A stretch of 64,000 nt of DNA. It comes from Actinoplanes solisilvae (lineage in GTDB: Bacteria; Actinomycetota; Actinomycetes; Mycobacteriales; Micromonosporaceae). This document shows positions 24,711 through 33,396 of the stretch, piece after piece. Made by a program: the position numbers and the translations under genes. The notes under the pieces are model-generated. The model had not been told where the DNA came from, did no database searches, and saw only the letters and a list, made by a program, of their open reading frames with translations. Numbering within the stretch: the stretch's first letter is position 1; each line of letters opens with the position of its first letter. Location of the stretch: contig NZ_RJAC01000003.1 of the NCBI RefSeq assembly GCF_003999975.1, forward strand, positions 124,001 to 188,000. The letters run 5' to 3'.

Positions 24711-25299
24711 GCCGGGGCTCCGTTCGATCGGCGGGCGTGGAGGCGAGGAGACGGTGCAGCAGGTTGACGAGCACGCCGGTGGCGGATCGCCGGTCGCGCG
24801 CGTCGCAGTGCGCGATCGGAACGTCCGGCCTCAGGTCGAGAGCATCGCGGAGGTCGTCCAGTTCGTACCGGCAGGTGCCGTCGAATTCGTTGACCGCGAT
24901 CAGGAATCCGATGCCGCGGGACTCGAAGAAATCGACGGCCGGGAAACAGTCCTCCAGTCGTCTGGTGTCGGCCAGCACGACAGCGCCGATGGCGCCGCTG
25001 GACAACTCGTCCCACATGAACCAGAAACGCTCCTGTCCGGGGGTGCCGAACAGGTAGAGCACATGATCCTCGCTGATCGTGATCCGGCCGAAGTCCATCG
25101 CGACCGTGGTCGTCGATTTGCCCTCGACGCCGGTCAGCCGGTCCGTGCCGGCGCTCGCGGTGGTGAGCAACTCCTCGGTGCGCAGCGGCTCGATTTCGCT
25201 GATCGCTCCGACAAACGTGGTTTTGCCGACGCCGAAACCGCCCGCGATCAGGAGCTTGAGCGCGGACGGGAACGCGTCAGAGCCGTCGTTCAAGGGCAT
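24616..25299 (-). CDS. cvnD: Conservon GTP-binding protein (CvnD-like)
   Basis: 227 residues from ATG 25299. Small Ras/MglA-like GTPase: Walker A GGFGVGKTTF (20-29), switch region with FGTPGQERFWFMWDEL, and specificity motif NEFDG (a variant of NKxD). In Streptomyces conservons the CvnA-B-C-D proteins assemble into a membrane-associated signalling complex resembling eukaryotic G-protein systems. It overlaps the CvnC gene by 23 bp and the downstream GAF gene. The about 40 residues after the GTPase fold are disordered and overlap the GAF start. Confidence 0.9.
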   Translation of the reverse strand: MPLNDGSDAFPSALKLLIAGGFGVGKTTFVGAISEIEPLRTEELLTTASAGTDRLTGVEGKSTTTVAMDFGRITISEDHVLYLFGTPGQERFWFMWDELSSGAIGAVVLADTRRLEDCFPAVDFFESRGIGFLIAVNEFDGTCRYELDDLRDALDLRPDVPIAHCDARDRRSATGVLVNLLHRLLASTPADRTEPRHDLRPVRPPSPHPGGSGGARSHAPVARAWPG

Positions 25300-25654
25300 T
25301 GAGAATGGTCTCCAGTACGGCCGGATTCTCCGAATCAGCCATCGGGTCGGGGGAGCGGGTGTCGACCACGCCCCAATCCACCAGATCGGAAAGCAGGATC
25401 TTGGTGACAACCGCGGGAAGCCTCAGCCGCGCCGCGACCTCGGCGACCGTGGTGACGCTGTCGCAGAGCCCCAGCGCCTGAGCATGGTCCGGTCCGAGCT
25501 GGCCGTGCGGCCGGCGTCCGGTGGCGATCACCATCGACAGCAGATCCATCCTGGTGGTCGGTTCGGTCCTGCCGTCGCTGACCGTGTACGGCCGGATGAG
25601 CCGTCCCGCGGCGTCGTCGAACCAGTGCTCATCGTCGGCCCGCAGCACGCTCAC
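25277..25654 (-). CDS. cvnC: Conservon DUF742 protein (CvnC-like)
   Basis: 125 residues, DUF742: RLIRPYTVSDGRTEPTTRMDLLSMVI and a winged-helix-like part with SVTTVAEVAARLRLPAVVTKILLSDLVDWGVV. CvnC proteins sit between the roadblock protein and the GTPase in conservons and may link them to DNA or the membrane kinase. Start overlaps the CvnB stop and its end overlaps the CvnD start, giving tight translational coupling. Confidence 0.9.
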   Translation of the reverse strand: MSVLRADDEHWFDDAAGRLIRPYTVSDGRTEPTTRMDLLSMVIATGRRPHGQLGPDHAQALGLCDSVTTVAEVAARLRLPAVVTKILLSDLVDWGVVDTRSPDPMADSENPAVLETILNALERRL

Positions 25655-26085
25655 CGGCCGCGCACGTCCAGGAACTCGGGTTCATGGCGGGCCGGCGTCG
25701 ACAGGTACGGCCGTACGCTCTTGACCATCTGCGCCATCTCGTAGCCCAGCACCCCGGGGTCGGCCGTCTTGCCGGCGACGACGGCGAGCACCGCCCCGGA
25801 CCCCGCCGCCGAGACGAACAGCAGCGACTCGTCCAGCTCGGCCACCACCTGCCGGACCCCGTCGCTGCCGTCGAACCGGGTGCCGGCACTGCGGGCCAGC
25901 GAGAACAACCCGGAGGCGATCGCGGCCAGGTGGTCGGCGCCGTCGTCGTCCAGCCCGTGCGCGGCCTTGCGCAGACCGTCCGACGACAACAGCAGCGCGC
26001 TCTTCGTGTCCGGGACGCGGTCGACCAGGCCCGTCAACAGCCAGACAAGGTCCTGAGGCGTACGTGCGGGATCGGTGAGCGACAT
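25651..26085 (-). CDS. cvnB: Conservon roadblock/LC7 protein (CvnB-like)
   Basis: 144 residues from ATG 26085; the upstream in-frame codons are not likely to be coding. Roadblock/LC7 fold: DLVWLLTGLVDRVPDTKSALLLSSDGLRKAAHGL ... AVVAGKTADPGVLGYEMAQMVKSVRPYL. These proteins act as partners or activators of the small GTPase (as MglB does for MglA). It is the second gene of the conservon, 34 bp after the kinase gene. Confidence 0.9.
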   Translation of the reverse strand: MSLTDPARTPQDLVWLLTGLVDRVPDTKSALLLSSDGLRKAAHGLDDDGADHLAAIASGLFSLARSAGTRFDGSDGVRQVVAELDESLLFVSAAGSGAVLAVVAGKTADPGVLGYEMAQMVKSVRPYLSTPARHEPEFLDVRGR

Positions 26086-26119
26086 GTGAGCTGGGCCTTT
26101 CTGATAGCGGGGCCGGTGG

Positions 26120-27397
26120 TCAGCCATGGCTTCCGGAGCCGGGCACGTCTGCCTCACCCCGCGAGACGCCGTTCAGGAACGACGACATCAAGCCCGGGTG
26201 ATGCTCGCCGGCCGGCGTCGAGTCCGGGCGAGGGGCGCCGAGCTGCAACTGCGGGGCCATGTGGGTCTGACTGCGGCGCCGCGGAAGCGGAGGCCGCGAC
26301 GGAGCGGCGGCCGGTCGGACGGTCAGTCGCGTGATCTCAGCCGTGTCCTGCGCACCGCTCGGCGCCGGGTCCCGTACGGGAATGCGCTTCTGCAGCGGGA
26401 CTCGTCGCTCGAGCGGAGGCCGAACCTGGAGCGGCTCCGCGGCCGGGGTCAGAACCGGTGCCTGCGGCGCTTCCGGTACGGATCCAGGCGCCGAACCCAT
26501 CAGCAGAGGCGGCAGGATGACCACGGCCTGGATGCCGCCGTAGATGTTGGCCTGCAGCTGTACGACGATCCCGTGCTGGCGGGCGATCATCGAGACCACG
26601 TAGAGCCCGATCCGCCCGTCCCGCAGCAGGTCGTCGAGGTTGGTGTCGTCGGGGTTGACCAGCAGCCGGTTGACCTGGTCGAGGTCGGCGCGCTGCATGC
26701 CGAGCCCGCGGTCCTCGACCTCGATCGCCATTCCCGACGTGACATGCTGCGCGCGGAGCAGCACCTGGGTGTGCGGCGGCGCGAACATTGTCGCGTTCTC
26801 GATCAGCTCGGCGACCAGGTGGACGACGCTGGCGACGGCGTGTCCAGGCAGGGTGCCCTCGATCGGCGGCACGAGTTTGACCCGGGAGTAGTGCTCGACC
26901 TCGGCGATAGCGGAACGGAGCACCTCGGTCAGCGCCACCGGCCGGCTCCATTGCCGGCGCGACACCGACCCGCCGAGCACCGCCAGATTCTCCGCGTGCC
27001 GCCGGATGCGGGTCGCCAGGTGGTCGACCTGGAAGAGGCCCTTCAGCAGATCGGGATCCTCGACCTCGTTCTCCAGCCCGTCCAGCAGCTTGATCTCACG
27101 GTGGACGAGCGACTGCAGCCGTCGGGACAGGTTGACGAAGACCTCGACGTGGCGCCCGTCGGTGTGAACGGCCGGCGTAGCCGGGGCTCGCGCCTGCCCC
27201 AGTAGTTCGGTGAGCCGGTCGACCTCGGCGCGGGCCTCGGCGAGGGCCGCCCCCGACTCGACGGCCGAGGTCTGCGGCCCGCCCGACGGGACGCCCGACT
27301 GCCGGGCGGCACGGACGGCGAACCCGGCCACAGCCAGCACGGCGACGGCGACGATCAAATAAAGGACGATCAAATAAGGATCTTCGGGCATGAGCAT
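26120..27397 (-). CDS. cvnA: Conservon sensor kinase-like protein (CvnA-like)
   Basis: 425 residues from ATG 27397 (ATG 27391 is also possible). One N-terminal transmembrane helix (YLIVLYLIVAVAVLAVAGFAV), a coiled segment, a dimerisation region (FVNLSRRLQSLVHREIKLLDGLENEVEDPDLLKGLFQVDHLATRIRRH) and an ATPase domain with N-box HLVAELIENATMFAPP and G1 EVEDRGLGM. The Pro-rich C-terminal tail is about 110 residues. It heads a cvnA-B-C-D conservon, which in Streptomyces links such kinases to a G-protein-like complex affecting development and metabolism. Confidence 0.9.
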   Translation of the reverse strand: MLMPEDPYLIVLYLIVAVAVLAVAGFAVRAARQSGVPSGGPQTSAVESGAALAEARAEVDRLTELLGQARAPATPAVHTDGRHVEVFVNLSRRLQSLVHREIKLLDGLENEVEDPDLLKGLFQVDHLATRIRRHAENLAVLGGSVSRRQWSRPVALTEVLRSAIAEVEHYSRVKLVPPIEGTLPGHAVASVVHLVAELIENATMFAPPHTQVLLRAQHVTSGMAIEVEDRGLGMQRADLDQVNRLLVNPDDTNLDDLLRDGRIGLYVVSMIARQHGIVVQLQANIYGGIQAVVILPPLLMGSAPGSVPEAPQAPVLTPAAEPLQVRPPLERRVPLQKRIPVRDPAPSGAQDTAEITRLTVRPAAAPSRPPLPRRRSQTHMAPQLQLGAPRPDSTPAGEHHPGLMSSFLNGVSRGEADVPGSGSHG

Positions 27398-27643
27398 CTC
27401 TCATTATTTGGTGATGCGGCAATGTCCGTGGAAGTCATTCACTGTAGAGGTAGGGAGGTGCATGACCAAGGCGGGAAACCGACCCACCATCGATCTGATG
27501 AATTGGTCGGCCTCAATGTTGATCGACATAATCAGAATGGGTGAATCGGCCGTGACAGTGGACCTGAGCGAACGTTATGGTCCTGCTGGGAGCAGTGTGC
27601 GTGCCGCCGCGGGGCTCAGCCTGGAACGACGTGCGGCGAGAGC

Positions 27644-27862
27644 TTGCGCCGACACGCTCCACCCGCCGATGAGACAGGCGCCGACGGCACGACACTCCGG
27701 CACCGACCCGGTCTCTGGCCCCACCACCACGGCACCGTCACGGCCCGGACGAACCCCGCGGGCGGCGGCACCCGTATCACGGTCACGCTGCCCGGACGGC
27801 AGCCCGCCGGGACCGATACGCCACTGTTCGCCCCGTCGGCGTTCACCAGCTCAGCGCCGTAG
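27644..27862 (+). pseudogene. Remnant of a histidine kinase C-terminus
   Basis: The stretch encodes HHHGTVTARTNPAGGGTRITVTLPG, the usual last strand-helix-strand of a HATPase domain, without N-box, G1 or HisKA parts. No start codon context makes sense. With the next feature it shows that this 1.3-kb area is a cluster of broken kinases. The rest of the gap 27398-27910 has only the divergent conservon promoter region. Confidence 0.6.
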
Positions 27863-27910
27863 CCGATATCGGGCCTGGGTGAGTCGGCTTTCGCGTACGG
27901 TGTCCCTTAA

Positions 27911-28944
27911 GTGCCTTTGGTGAGGGTGGGCGCAGTGGAGATCGACTATCGGGCGTTGTTCCGTAGCGCGCCGACGGCGTTCGTCGTGCTGGATCCGGAT
28001 CTGGTCATCGTCGAGGCCAGCGACGCGTATCTGACCGTCACGATGAGAGCACGCGCGGACCTTGTCGGCCGGCCCGTGTTCGACGCCTTCCCCGACAACC
28101 CGGGCGATCCCAACTCGGACGGGGTGGCCATGTGGGGCGCCTCGCTACGGAGGGTTCTGCGCGATCGGGTCACCGACACCATGTCCGTCCAGCAGTACGA
28201 CATCCCGAATCCCGGGGAGCCTGCAGGCCGTGGTCGACAACCTGGACGCCGCGGTGATCAGCTGCGACGCGGCCGGGCGGCCGGTGCTCCACAACGACGC
28301 CGCGCGTGCCTTGGTCGGCACTCGTCTGGAGGGTGCGCCGGCCGAACAATGGGGGTCGCGTCTGCACCTGCACACCGCTGACGGGCTTCCGATGCGCTAC
28401 GAGGAACTACCGGTCGTGCGCGCACTGCGTGGCCAGCGGGTCCGCGACGTCGAAGTGTTCGTTCGCCTCCCGGAGCAACCGCAGCGCCCTCTGCGTGTTC
28501 ACGGCCGTCCGGTCTCCGGTCTGCCCGGCCTGGCCGCGGTGGTCGCCATGCACGATGTGACGCTGCACCGCCGCACCGCCCGGTTCAAGGAATGTGACCT
28601 GGAGGTATCCAGCAAGCAACGCCCTCACCTGGACCGACGAGCACGCCACGGTGGGGATCAACCTGCACGTGGACGACCTCGCCGCCGTGCTGACCGTGTC
28701 CAAAACCGGCGAACCGTTGCGCGCCGGCGAATGTGCCCGGCTGTTCGAACATTTCTTCCGCGGCGACTCCACCCGCTTCCGCGGCCTACCGGGCACGGGG
28801 CTCGGGCTGACCCTGGCGCGGGCCATCACCGAACAACACGGGGGCACCATCGCGGTCAGCGAACCCGATGAAGCCGTCACCACCTTCACCGTACGCCTTC
28901 CAACCGGTCACGTGGGTTCAACCGCCCGCGATCGGGGACGGTGA
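27911..28944 (+). pseudogene. Broken PAS-PAS-histidine kinase gene
   Basis: Three pieces in three frames. 27911-28205: first PAS domain (DYRALFRSAPTAFVVLDPDLVIVEASDAYL ... SVQQYDI). About 28205-28610: second PAS domain (QAVVDNLDAAVISCDAAGRPVLHNDAARALVG ... VVAMHDVTLHR). About 28610-28944: ATPase C-terminal half (ALTWTDEHATVGINLHVDDLAAVLTVSKTGEPL, FFRGDSTRFRGLPGTGLGLTLARAITEQHGG). The end of PAS1, the HisKA helices and the N-box are missing at the two junctions. So internal deletions, not just point frameshifts, destroyed it. Confidence 0.78.
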
Positions 28945-28959
28945 CCAGCGGGCTGGCAT

Positions 28960-29094
28960 TCAGTGCGTCGTGGCCGGGATGTTCGAGGTGTGCCCGTTCT
29001 CTTTTTCGCGCTTCAGGCGTTTTTCCGTCTGCTTCTCTTTGATCGTCCTGCCCTTTTTCTTGACGTTCGCCTTGGTCCTCGATTCCTTGGACAT
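28960..29094 (-). CDS. Small highly basic protein
   Basis: 44 residues starting at ATG 29094 behind GGGAGG. Very Lys/Arg-rich (MSKESRTKANVKKKGRTIKE, then KQTEKRLKREKENGH). Similar short charged proteins are widespread in actinobacteria, but no function is known to me. RNA or DNA binding is plausible from charge only. The good ribosome site supports real translation. Confidence 0.65.
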   Translation of the reverse strand: MSKESRTKANVKKKGRTIKEKQTEKRLKREKENGHTSNIPATTH

Positions 29095-29295
29095 GATCGG
29101 GCCTCCCTGAACGGGTAGGTGGACGTGCGGCATGGTCGGTCTGCTCGCGGCTCGAGCGTCAAGCGGAAGGGCGCCTTCGGCCGCGTAATTCGCACCGTGT
29201 GGTGAGCCTACGCCCCTTCCCGCTTCCGAGATGATCCTGAAGTAGGCAGCGAGCGTACGGCCCAAATGAGCGCGTTCCACGCTAGCCTTGCGGCA

Positions 29296-29583
29296 ATGGC
29301 TACTTTTCGCAGTGTCTCCGCGCTTCTCTCCGCCGACGGCGTCCGAACGCCCGGCACCGTCGCCCTGTTCACCGAGCCCGGGCGCAAGGGCAAGGTCGCG
29401 CCGTGGGCGGGTGACTTCCGGGTGGCCAACGACGCCGGCCAAGGCCCTGAGGACGCAGTCGGCAAGACCTTCACCCTGGAGATGCCCGACGGCAGGTCCG
29501 GCAAGGTCGTGGTGCAGAGCCTCAAGAGCGGAAAGGGCGGCGTCATGCTGGCGCTGATGGGTGAGGGCGCGTCGCCCTTCTGA
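29296..29583 (+). CDS. Hypothetical small protein, probably leaderless
   Basis: 95 residues from ATG 29296. A TAGCCT box 8 bp before the ATG could be a -10 element, which would make the mRNA leaderless; ATG 29266 is an alternative. Sequence: SVSALLSADGVRTPGTVALFTEPGRKGKVAPWAGDFRVAND ... GKTFTLEMPDGRSGKVVVQSLKSGKGG, a beta-rich fold I cannot assign. Its TGA directly abuts the stop of the convergent hemerythrin gene (TGA|TCA). Confidence 0.55.
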   Translation: MATFRSVSALLSADGVRTPGTVALFTEPGRKGKVAPWAGDFRVANDAGQGPEDAVGKTFTLEMPDGRSGKVVVQSLKSGKGGVMLALMGEGASPF

Positions 29584-30066
29584 TCAAAGGGTCAGCGCCG
29601 CTTCTCCGTCGAGAGCCATGATCTGGACGTCCCGCATGGCGCTGGCCATCATGTGCAACCGATCGGCCGGCACATGACTGCGGAGCAACGGAAACTCGTC
29701 CCTCTCCTGCTCCGCGGCGTGGTCGCGCAAGGCGTCGGACAGGCTCGCGAACCGGGTGTCGAAGTCCGGGTGCTCGACGCCCAGCCGGGCCAGCTCGGTC
29801 AGCGACCGGTCAATCTGCGCGCCTTTCACCTGAGAGCCCAGGGCGACGGCGTCACCGCGCGGCCCGGTGTTGCGTACGGCCGGGTGAGCAACGGTGGTCT
29901 CCCCGAGTTGGTGCAGGTGGACGGCTTGCTGCAGCTTGGCCAGCAGATACTTCTTACGGCCGCGCTCAGACCCGCGCACGTCGACGCACAGTTGCCGGAT
30001 CTGTTCGTGCTCCCGGCGCAGGGCATCGACGATGTCGGGCGATACAACGATCTTGAAAGACTGCAC
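29584..30066 (-). CDS. Hemerythrin-like HHE domain protein
   Basis: 160 residues from GTG 30066. Four-helix HHE-type pattern: LRREHEQIRQLC, HLHQLGETTVAHPAV, FASLSDALRDHAAEQERDEFPLL. The His/Glu set can bind a non-haem di-iron centre used to sense or carry O2 or NO. The ribosome site lies inside a hairpin (next feature), which suggests control of translation. No obvious operon partner. Confidence 0.82.
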   Translation of the reverse strand: MQSFKIVVSPDIVDALRREHEQIRQLCVDVRGSERGRKKYLLAKLQQAVHLHQLGETTVAHPAVRNTGPRGDAVALGSQVKGAQIDRSLTELARLGVEHPDFDTRFASLSDALRDHAAEQERDEFPLLRSHVPADRLHMMASAMRDVQIMALDGEAALTL

Positions 30067-30071
30067 GGCGA

Positions 30072-30107
30072 CCCCAGACGTCGGCGAGACGGCGCCGAGG
30101 TCTGGGG
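30072..30107 (-). promoter_or_regulatory. Hairpin masking the ribosome site of the hemerythrin gene
   Basis: On the minus strand CCCCAGAC (30107-30100) pairs perfectly with GTCTGGGG (30079-30072), with a 20-nt loop that can pair further. The second arm contains the only Shine-Dalgarno-like GGGG, 5 nt before the GTG start. Confidence 0.45.
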
Positions 30108-30141
30108 CGGTGACACCACTGACAGTACGCCCGTCTCGTCG

Positions 30142-31179
30142 CTATCGGGTCCGGTGCTGAAGGGTGGAGATGAGGGCGAGGGTGGATTCGGCGCCCTGGT
30201 TCAGGTTGGGCCCGTGCAGGGTCAGCCCGTCGTACCCGCCGCCGGTTGCGGGGTCCCACATGGCCCGGCCGATGTCGTTGGCGCCGAGGAACCAGTCGAC
30301 GGACTGACGTGTTCCGGTGTGCCAGCCGGCGTCGCCGGTGCTGGCGGCCGCGGTGGCGCAGGCGTCGGCCAGCGCCGCCACCTCGATCGGTTGCTGGTCG
30401 TGGCGCAGCCTGGGGTTGCCGCGGAGCCAGCCTGACGACGGGAGCACCGACAGGTGGCCGTCGCTGATCTGGATTTCCAGCAGCCAGGTCAGCATCCGCA
30501 GGCCGGCCGCCCGGACCGGGGTGTCGTCGAGAAGATCGCCGGCGACGATGAGGGTCTCGGCGAGGGCGGCGTTGGCGTAGCTGAGCCGTTCCTCCGGCCA
30601 CGGCCAGCGCGGGTCCGGCCCCGGACGGCCGATGACCATGGCGGCGTCGGCGAGAAGTTCCGCGGCCGGCCCGTTGCCGGGATCGGTGCGGAGCAACTCG
30701 GCCGCGCCGAGCCCGGCGAACGCCATGGCCCGTGGGGCGGTGGCCCGGCACGACGCGCCGAGGGCGAACGCGAGCAGGGCTTCCTGACGGATCCACGGAA
30801 CCGGGCAACGGGCGGCGGCGGTGCCGAGGCCCCAGAGGGCGCGCCCCCACCAGTCGCCCAGACCGGGCTGGTCGGTCCAGCCCCGGTGGAACCCGAGCCG
30901 GTTGTGGAAGGCGCCCTGGGCGTCCTGCGCGTGGGTGAGGAAGGTCAGGTAACACTCCGCCAGCCGGATCACCTCGGCCGACGGGTCGGCCTCGCGGCTG
31001 GCGACGACGAGGCCACGGGCGACGTCGTCGGTGCAGTAGCCGTGTGCGCGGCGGGCGGTGGCGTGGCGGGCATGTTCGAAGAGGCCGGTGTCGTCGGTGA
31101 GCCGCACCAGATGCGCGAACGGGGGAGCGGGAACGTCGCGGTCGGGTCTCGGCGCCAAGGTCGCCGTCCTGACGGTCAC
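30142..31179 (-). CDS. Glycosidase-like (alpha/alpha-barrel) protein of a glycan locus
   Basis: 345 residues from GTG 31179, whose GTGA overlaps the stop of the upstream glycosyltransferase. Sequence hallmarks: LVRLTDDTGLFEHARHATARRAHGYCTDDVARGLVVA, FHNRLGFHRGWTDQPGLGDWWGRALWGLG, RLSYANAALAETLIVAGDLL and a repeated helix pattern consistent with a six-hairpin glycosidase-like barrel. Family members are often encoded with GT4 glycosyltransferases. Substrate unknown. Without a signal peptide it should act in the cytoplasm. Confidence 0.7.
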   Translation of the reverse strand: MTVRTATLAPRPDRDVPAPPFAHLVRLTDDTGLFEHARHATARRAHGYCTDDVARGLVVASREADPSAEVIRLAECYLTFLTHAQDAQGAFHNRLGFHRGWTDQPGLGDWWGRALWGLGTAAARCPVPWIRQEALLAFALGASCRATAPRAMAFAGLGAAELLRTDPGNGPAAELLADAAMVIGRPGPDPRWPWPEERLSYANAALAETLIVAGDLLDDTPVRAAGLRMLTWLLEIQISDGHLSVLPSSGWLRGNPRLRHDQQPIEVAALADACATAAASTGDAGWHTGTRQSVDWFLGANDIGRAMWDPATGGGYDGLTLHGPNLNQGAESTLALISTLQHRTR

Positions 31180-32315
31180 GGGCGCGCCACAGCGACCGGC
31201 CTGGCACCGGCGGTGACAAGCGTCGTCGCGAGCTCGTGGTATCGCCGCGCGACGGCCGGCCAGCCCATCGCCGGCCCGGAGTGGCCGTTGCGTTCGAGCA
31301 GAGTGGCGGCCAGCGCGGGCCCGGCGATGATGCTGCGGATCGCCGCCGCCAGGGCGACCGGGTTCCGGTGGGGCACGAGCAGCCCGGGGCCGTCGGTGAG
31401 CAGTTCCACCGCGTGCGGGAACGGGGTGGCGACGACCGGGATCCGGGCCGCGACCGCCTCGACGAGGACGCCCGAGGTGACCTGCTCGGTGGAGTCGTAC
31501 GGGAGCACGACCACGTCGGCCGAGCGGACGAGGGCGCCGAGGGCCGCGTCGTCGAGGTAGGCCGGTTCGTAGCGCACCCGGTGGGCGACGCCGAGGGCCG
31601 CGCCGAGCTGGTGCAGACCTTCCCGGTACGCCTCGCCGTGCAGTTCGGCGACCTTGGGGTGGGTGCGGCCGGCCACCGTGTAGACGGGTGCCGGCTCGAC
31701 GTCCCGCAGCAGCGCCAGGCCACGTAAGGCCCATTCGATGCCCTTGCCCGGCCCCAGCAGTCCCCAGGTCAGCAGGTGCGGCTGGGTGCGCCCGGCGGTC
31801 CTGGCGCCGGCGTAGCCGGAGGCGCCGTGCGGGATCACGGAGATCTTCGCGGCGTCGACCGCGTAGCCGGCGATCAGCCGGTCGTACGCGGCCCGGGTGA
31901 TGGTGACGACCGCGCCGGCGGCCGCCACGATCCCCTCGAGCAGCGATTTCTGGTTCGGAGTGGGATGGGTCAGCACGGTGTGCAGGACGACGACGCTCGG
32001 CACTGCGAGCCGGTGCAGCACGGAGAGGACTTCCTCGCCGTCGCGGCCGGGGTAGATGCCGTACTCGTGCTGGACCACGGCGACGTCGAAGGTGTCGAGT
32101 ACCTGGGCGGTGTCGCGCCAACCGGCCGGCGTCGTCGCCGTCCAGGTGTGCACGACACCGGGTGCGGGCGCCAGGTCGTCCCCGTTCGCGGCGACGCGCA
32201 CGATGCCGCCCGGAATGCCGACTGCGCCCAGATGAGCGACGAGGGCGGAGTTGAACGTCGCCAGGCCGCAGCGAGTGGGCGGGTGAGTGCTGAGGAATCC
32301 GTACCTGATCGTCAT
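31176..32315 (-). CDS. GT4-family glycosyltransferase
   Basis: 379 residues from ATG 32315. GT-B fold: N-terminal domain opens IRYGFLSTHPPTRCGLATFNSALVAHL, linker VQHEYGIYPG, C-terminal nucleotide-sugar domain with TWGLLGPGKGIEWALRGLALL and EQVTSGVLVEAVAARIPVVATPFPHAVELL. The last includes the E-x7-E-like donor motif region. It probably transfers a hexose or mannose to a cytoplasmic acceptor. It is coupled to the glycosidase-like gene and follows a second GT4 gene 67 bp upstream. Confidence 0.85.
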   Translation of the reverse strand: MTIRYGFLSTHPPTRCGLATFNSALVAHLGAVGIPGGIVRVAANGDDLAPAPGVVHTWTATTPAGWRDTAQVLDTFDVAVVQHEYGIYPGRDGEEVLSVLHRLAVPSVVVLHTVLTHPTPNQKSLLEGIVAAAGAVVTITRAAYDRLIAGYAVDAAKISVIPHGASGYAGARTAGRTQPHLLTWGLLGPGKGIEWALRGLALLRDVEPAPVYTVAGRTHPKVAELHGEAYREGLHQLGAALGVAHRVRYEPAYLDDAALGALVRSADVVVLPYDSTEQVTSGVLVEAVAARIPVVATPFPHAVELLTDGPGLLVPHRNPVALAAAIRSIIAGPALAATLLERNGHSGPAMGWPAVARRYHELATTLVTAGARPVAVARP

Positions 32316-32382
32316 GGGCGTGCCTTTCGGTCGTCGGCCCGCCGCGGTTGAGCGCCGGCCGGGTCGAGAGAGCGGAGCGGGT

Positions 32383-33396
32383 TCAGCGCCGGCTCTCGAC
32401 GATGAGCTTCTCGTAGACGGCCAGGTAGTCGGCGACCATCCGGTCGGCGCCGAAGCGCTCGCGGGCCCGTGTCCGGCAGCCGGCCCGATCGATCGTGTGG
32501 ATCGAGTGCACGGCCTCGACAGCGCGGTCGACATCACGTACGAGACGGCCGGTGACACCCTCGTCGAGGATCTCGGGCAGGGCACCGCGCGGGTAGGCGA
32601 TGACCGGCGTGCCGCAGATCATGGATTCCACGACCGACAGACCGAACGGCTCGTCGAAGTCGATCGGATGCAGAAGCGCCGCCGCACCGCCGAGGATCTC
32701 GCCGCGGCTTTCCGGGCCCACCGCGCCGAGGAAGACGACCCGATCACCGTCTATGTGCGGCGCCACTTCCTCGGTGAAGTAGCGCTCGTCCTGGACCGGG
32801 CCGCACAGGGTGAGAGGACGGCCGGCCCGGCGCGCGATCTCGATCGCCGTACCGGTGCCCTTGTCGGGGTGGATCCGGCCGAAGCTGACCAGCCCGGGCC
32901 CGCCGGACGGGTTGAACGGGAGCTCGTCGATGTCGACCCCGTGGTGCACCGTCGCGACGTAGTCGAGGCCGGGGCTGCGGTCGGCATCCGAGATGGACAC
33001 GAACGAGGAGCCACTCGCCTGATATGCGGGCAGAATCCGCGGACTCGAGAACCCGTGCACGGTGGTGACCAGGGGCGCTCGGCAGTGCTGCGTGAAGGCG
33101 AGGGGGAGCCAGTCGAGGTGGCTGTGGACGATGTCGAACTCACCCGACCGGGCCAGGGCGTGCGAGACGTGCATCGCTTCGGCCACACGGCCGTCCACCG
33201 AAGGATCGTCCGCGTACCCGCGCGGGCACACGCCGTCGAGCCGGGCCGCGGTGATCGAATCCAAGGTCGCGAACAGGGTCACGTCGGCACCCGCGGCGAC
33301 GAGGCCTTCCGCGAGCAGACCCGTCACCCGTTCCCAGGGGCCGTACGCTCGCGGTGGAGTCCGCCACGCCACCGGTCCCAGCAGGCCGACCTTCAC
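32383..33396 (-). CDS. GT4-family glycosyltransferase
   Basis: 337 residues from GTG 33396, which overlaps the stop of a 28-codon ORF (GTGA) and has no Shine-Dalgarno of its own. N-terminus VKVGLLGPVAWRTPPRAYGPWERVTGLLAEGL, then IVHSHLDWLPLAF, SDADRSPGLDYVATVHHGVDIDELPF, GRIHPDKGTGTAIEIARRAG and the donor motif HPIDFDEPFGLSVVESMICGTPVIAYPRGALPEIL. It resembles actinobacterial trehalose/mannose-type GT4 enzymes, but donor and acceptor are unknown. It is the first large gene of the three-gene glycan locus. Confidence 0.85.
   Translation of the reverse strand: MKVGLLGPVAWRTPPRAYGPWERVTGLLAEGLVAAGADVTLFATLDSITAARLDGVCPRGYADDPSVDGRVAEAMHVSHALARSGEFDIVHSHLDWLPLAFTQHCRAPLVTTVHGFSSPRILPAYQASGSSFVSISDADRSPGLDYVATVHHGVDIDELPFNPSGGPGLVSFGRIHPDKGTGTAIEIARRAGRPLTLCGPVQDERYFTEEVAPHIDGDRVVFLGAVGPESRGEILGGAAALLHPIDFDEPFGLSVVESMICGTPVIAYPRGALPEILDEGVTGRLVRDVDRAVEAVHSIHTIDRAGCRTRARERFGADRMVADYLAVYEKLIVESRR

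Noticed and set aside
24616..25410. Longer start for the conservon GTPase (37 extra codons)
   Set aside because: The extension is Trp/Arg/Pro-rich, lies inside the CvnC gene and has no ribosome site; ATG 25299 opens the conserved fold directly.
27463..27923. Plus-strand ORF of about 150 codons upstream of the PAS remnant
   Set aside because: Low-complexity Arg/Pro/Ser in its second half, and it overlaps the kinase-tail remnant in another frame.
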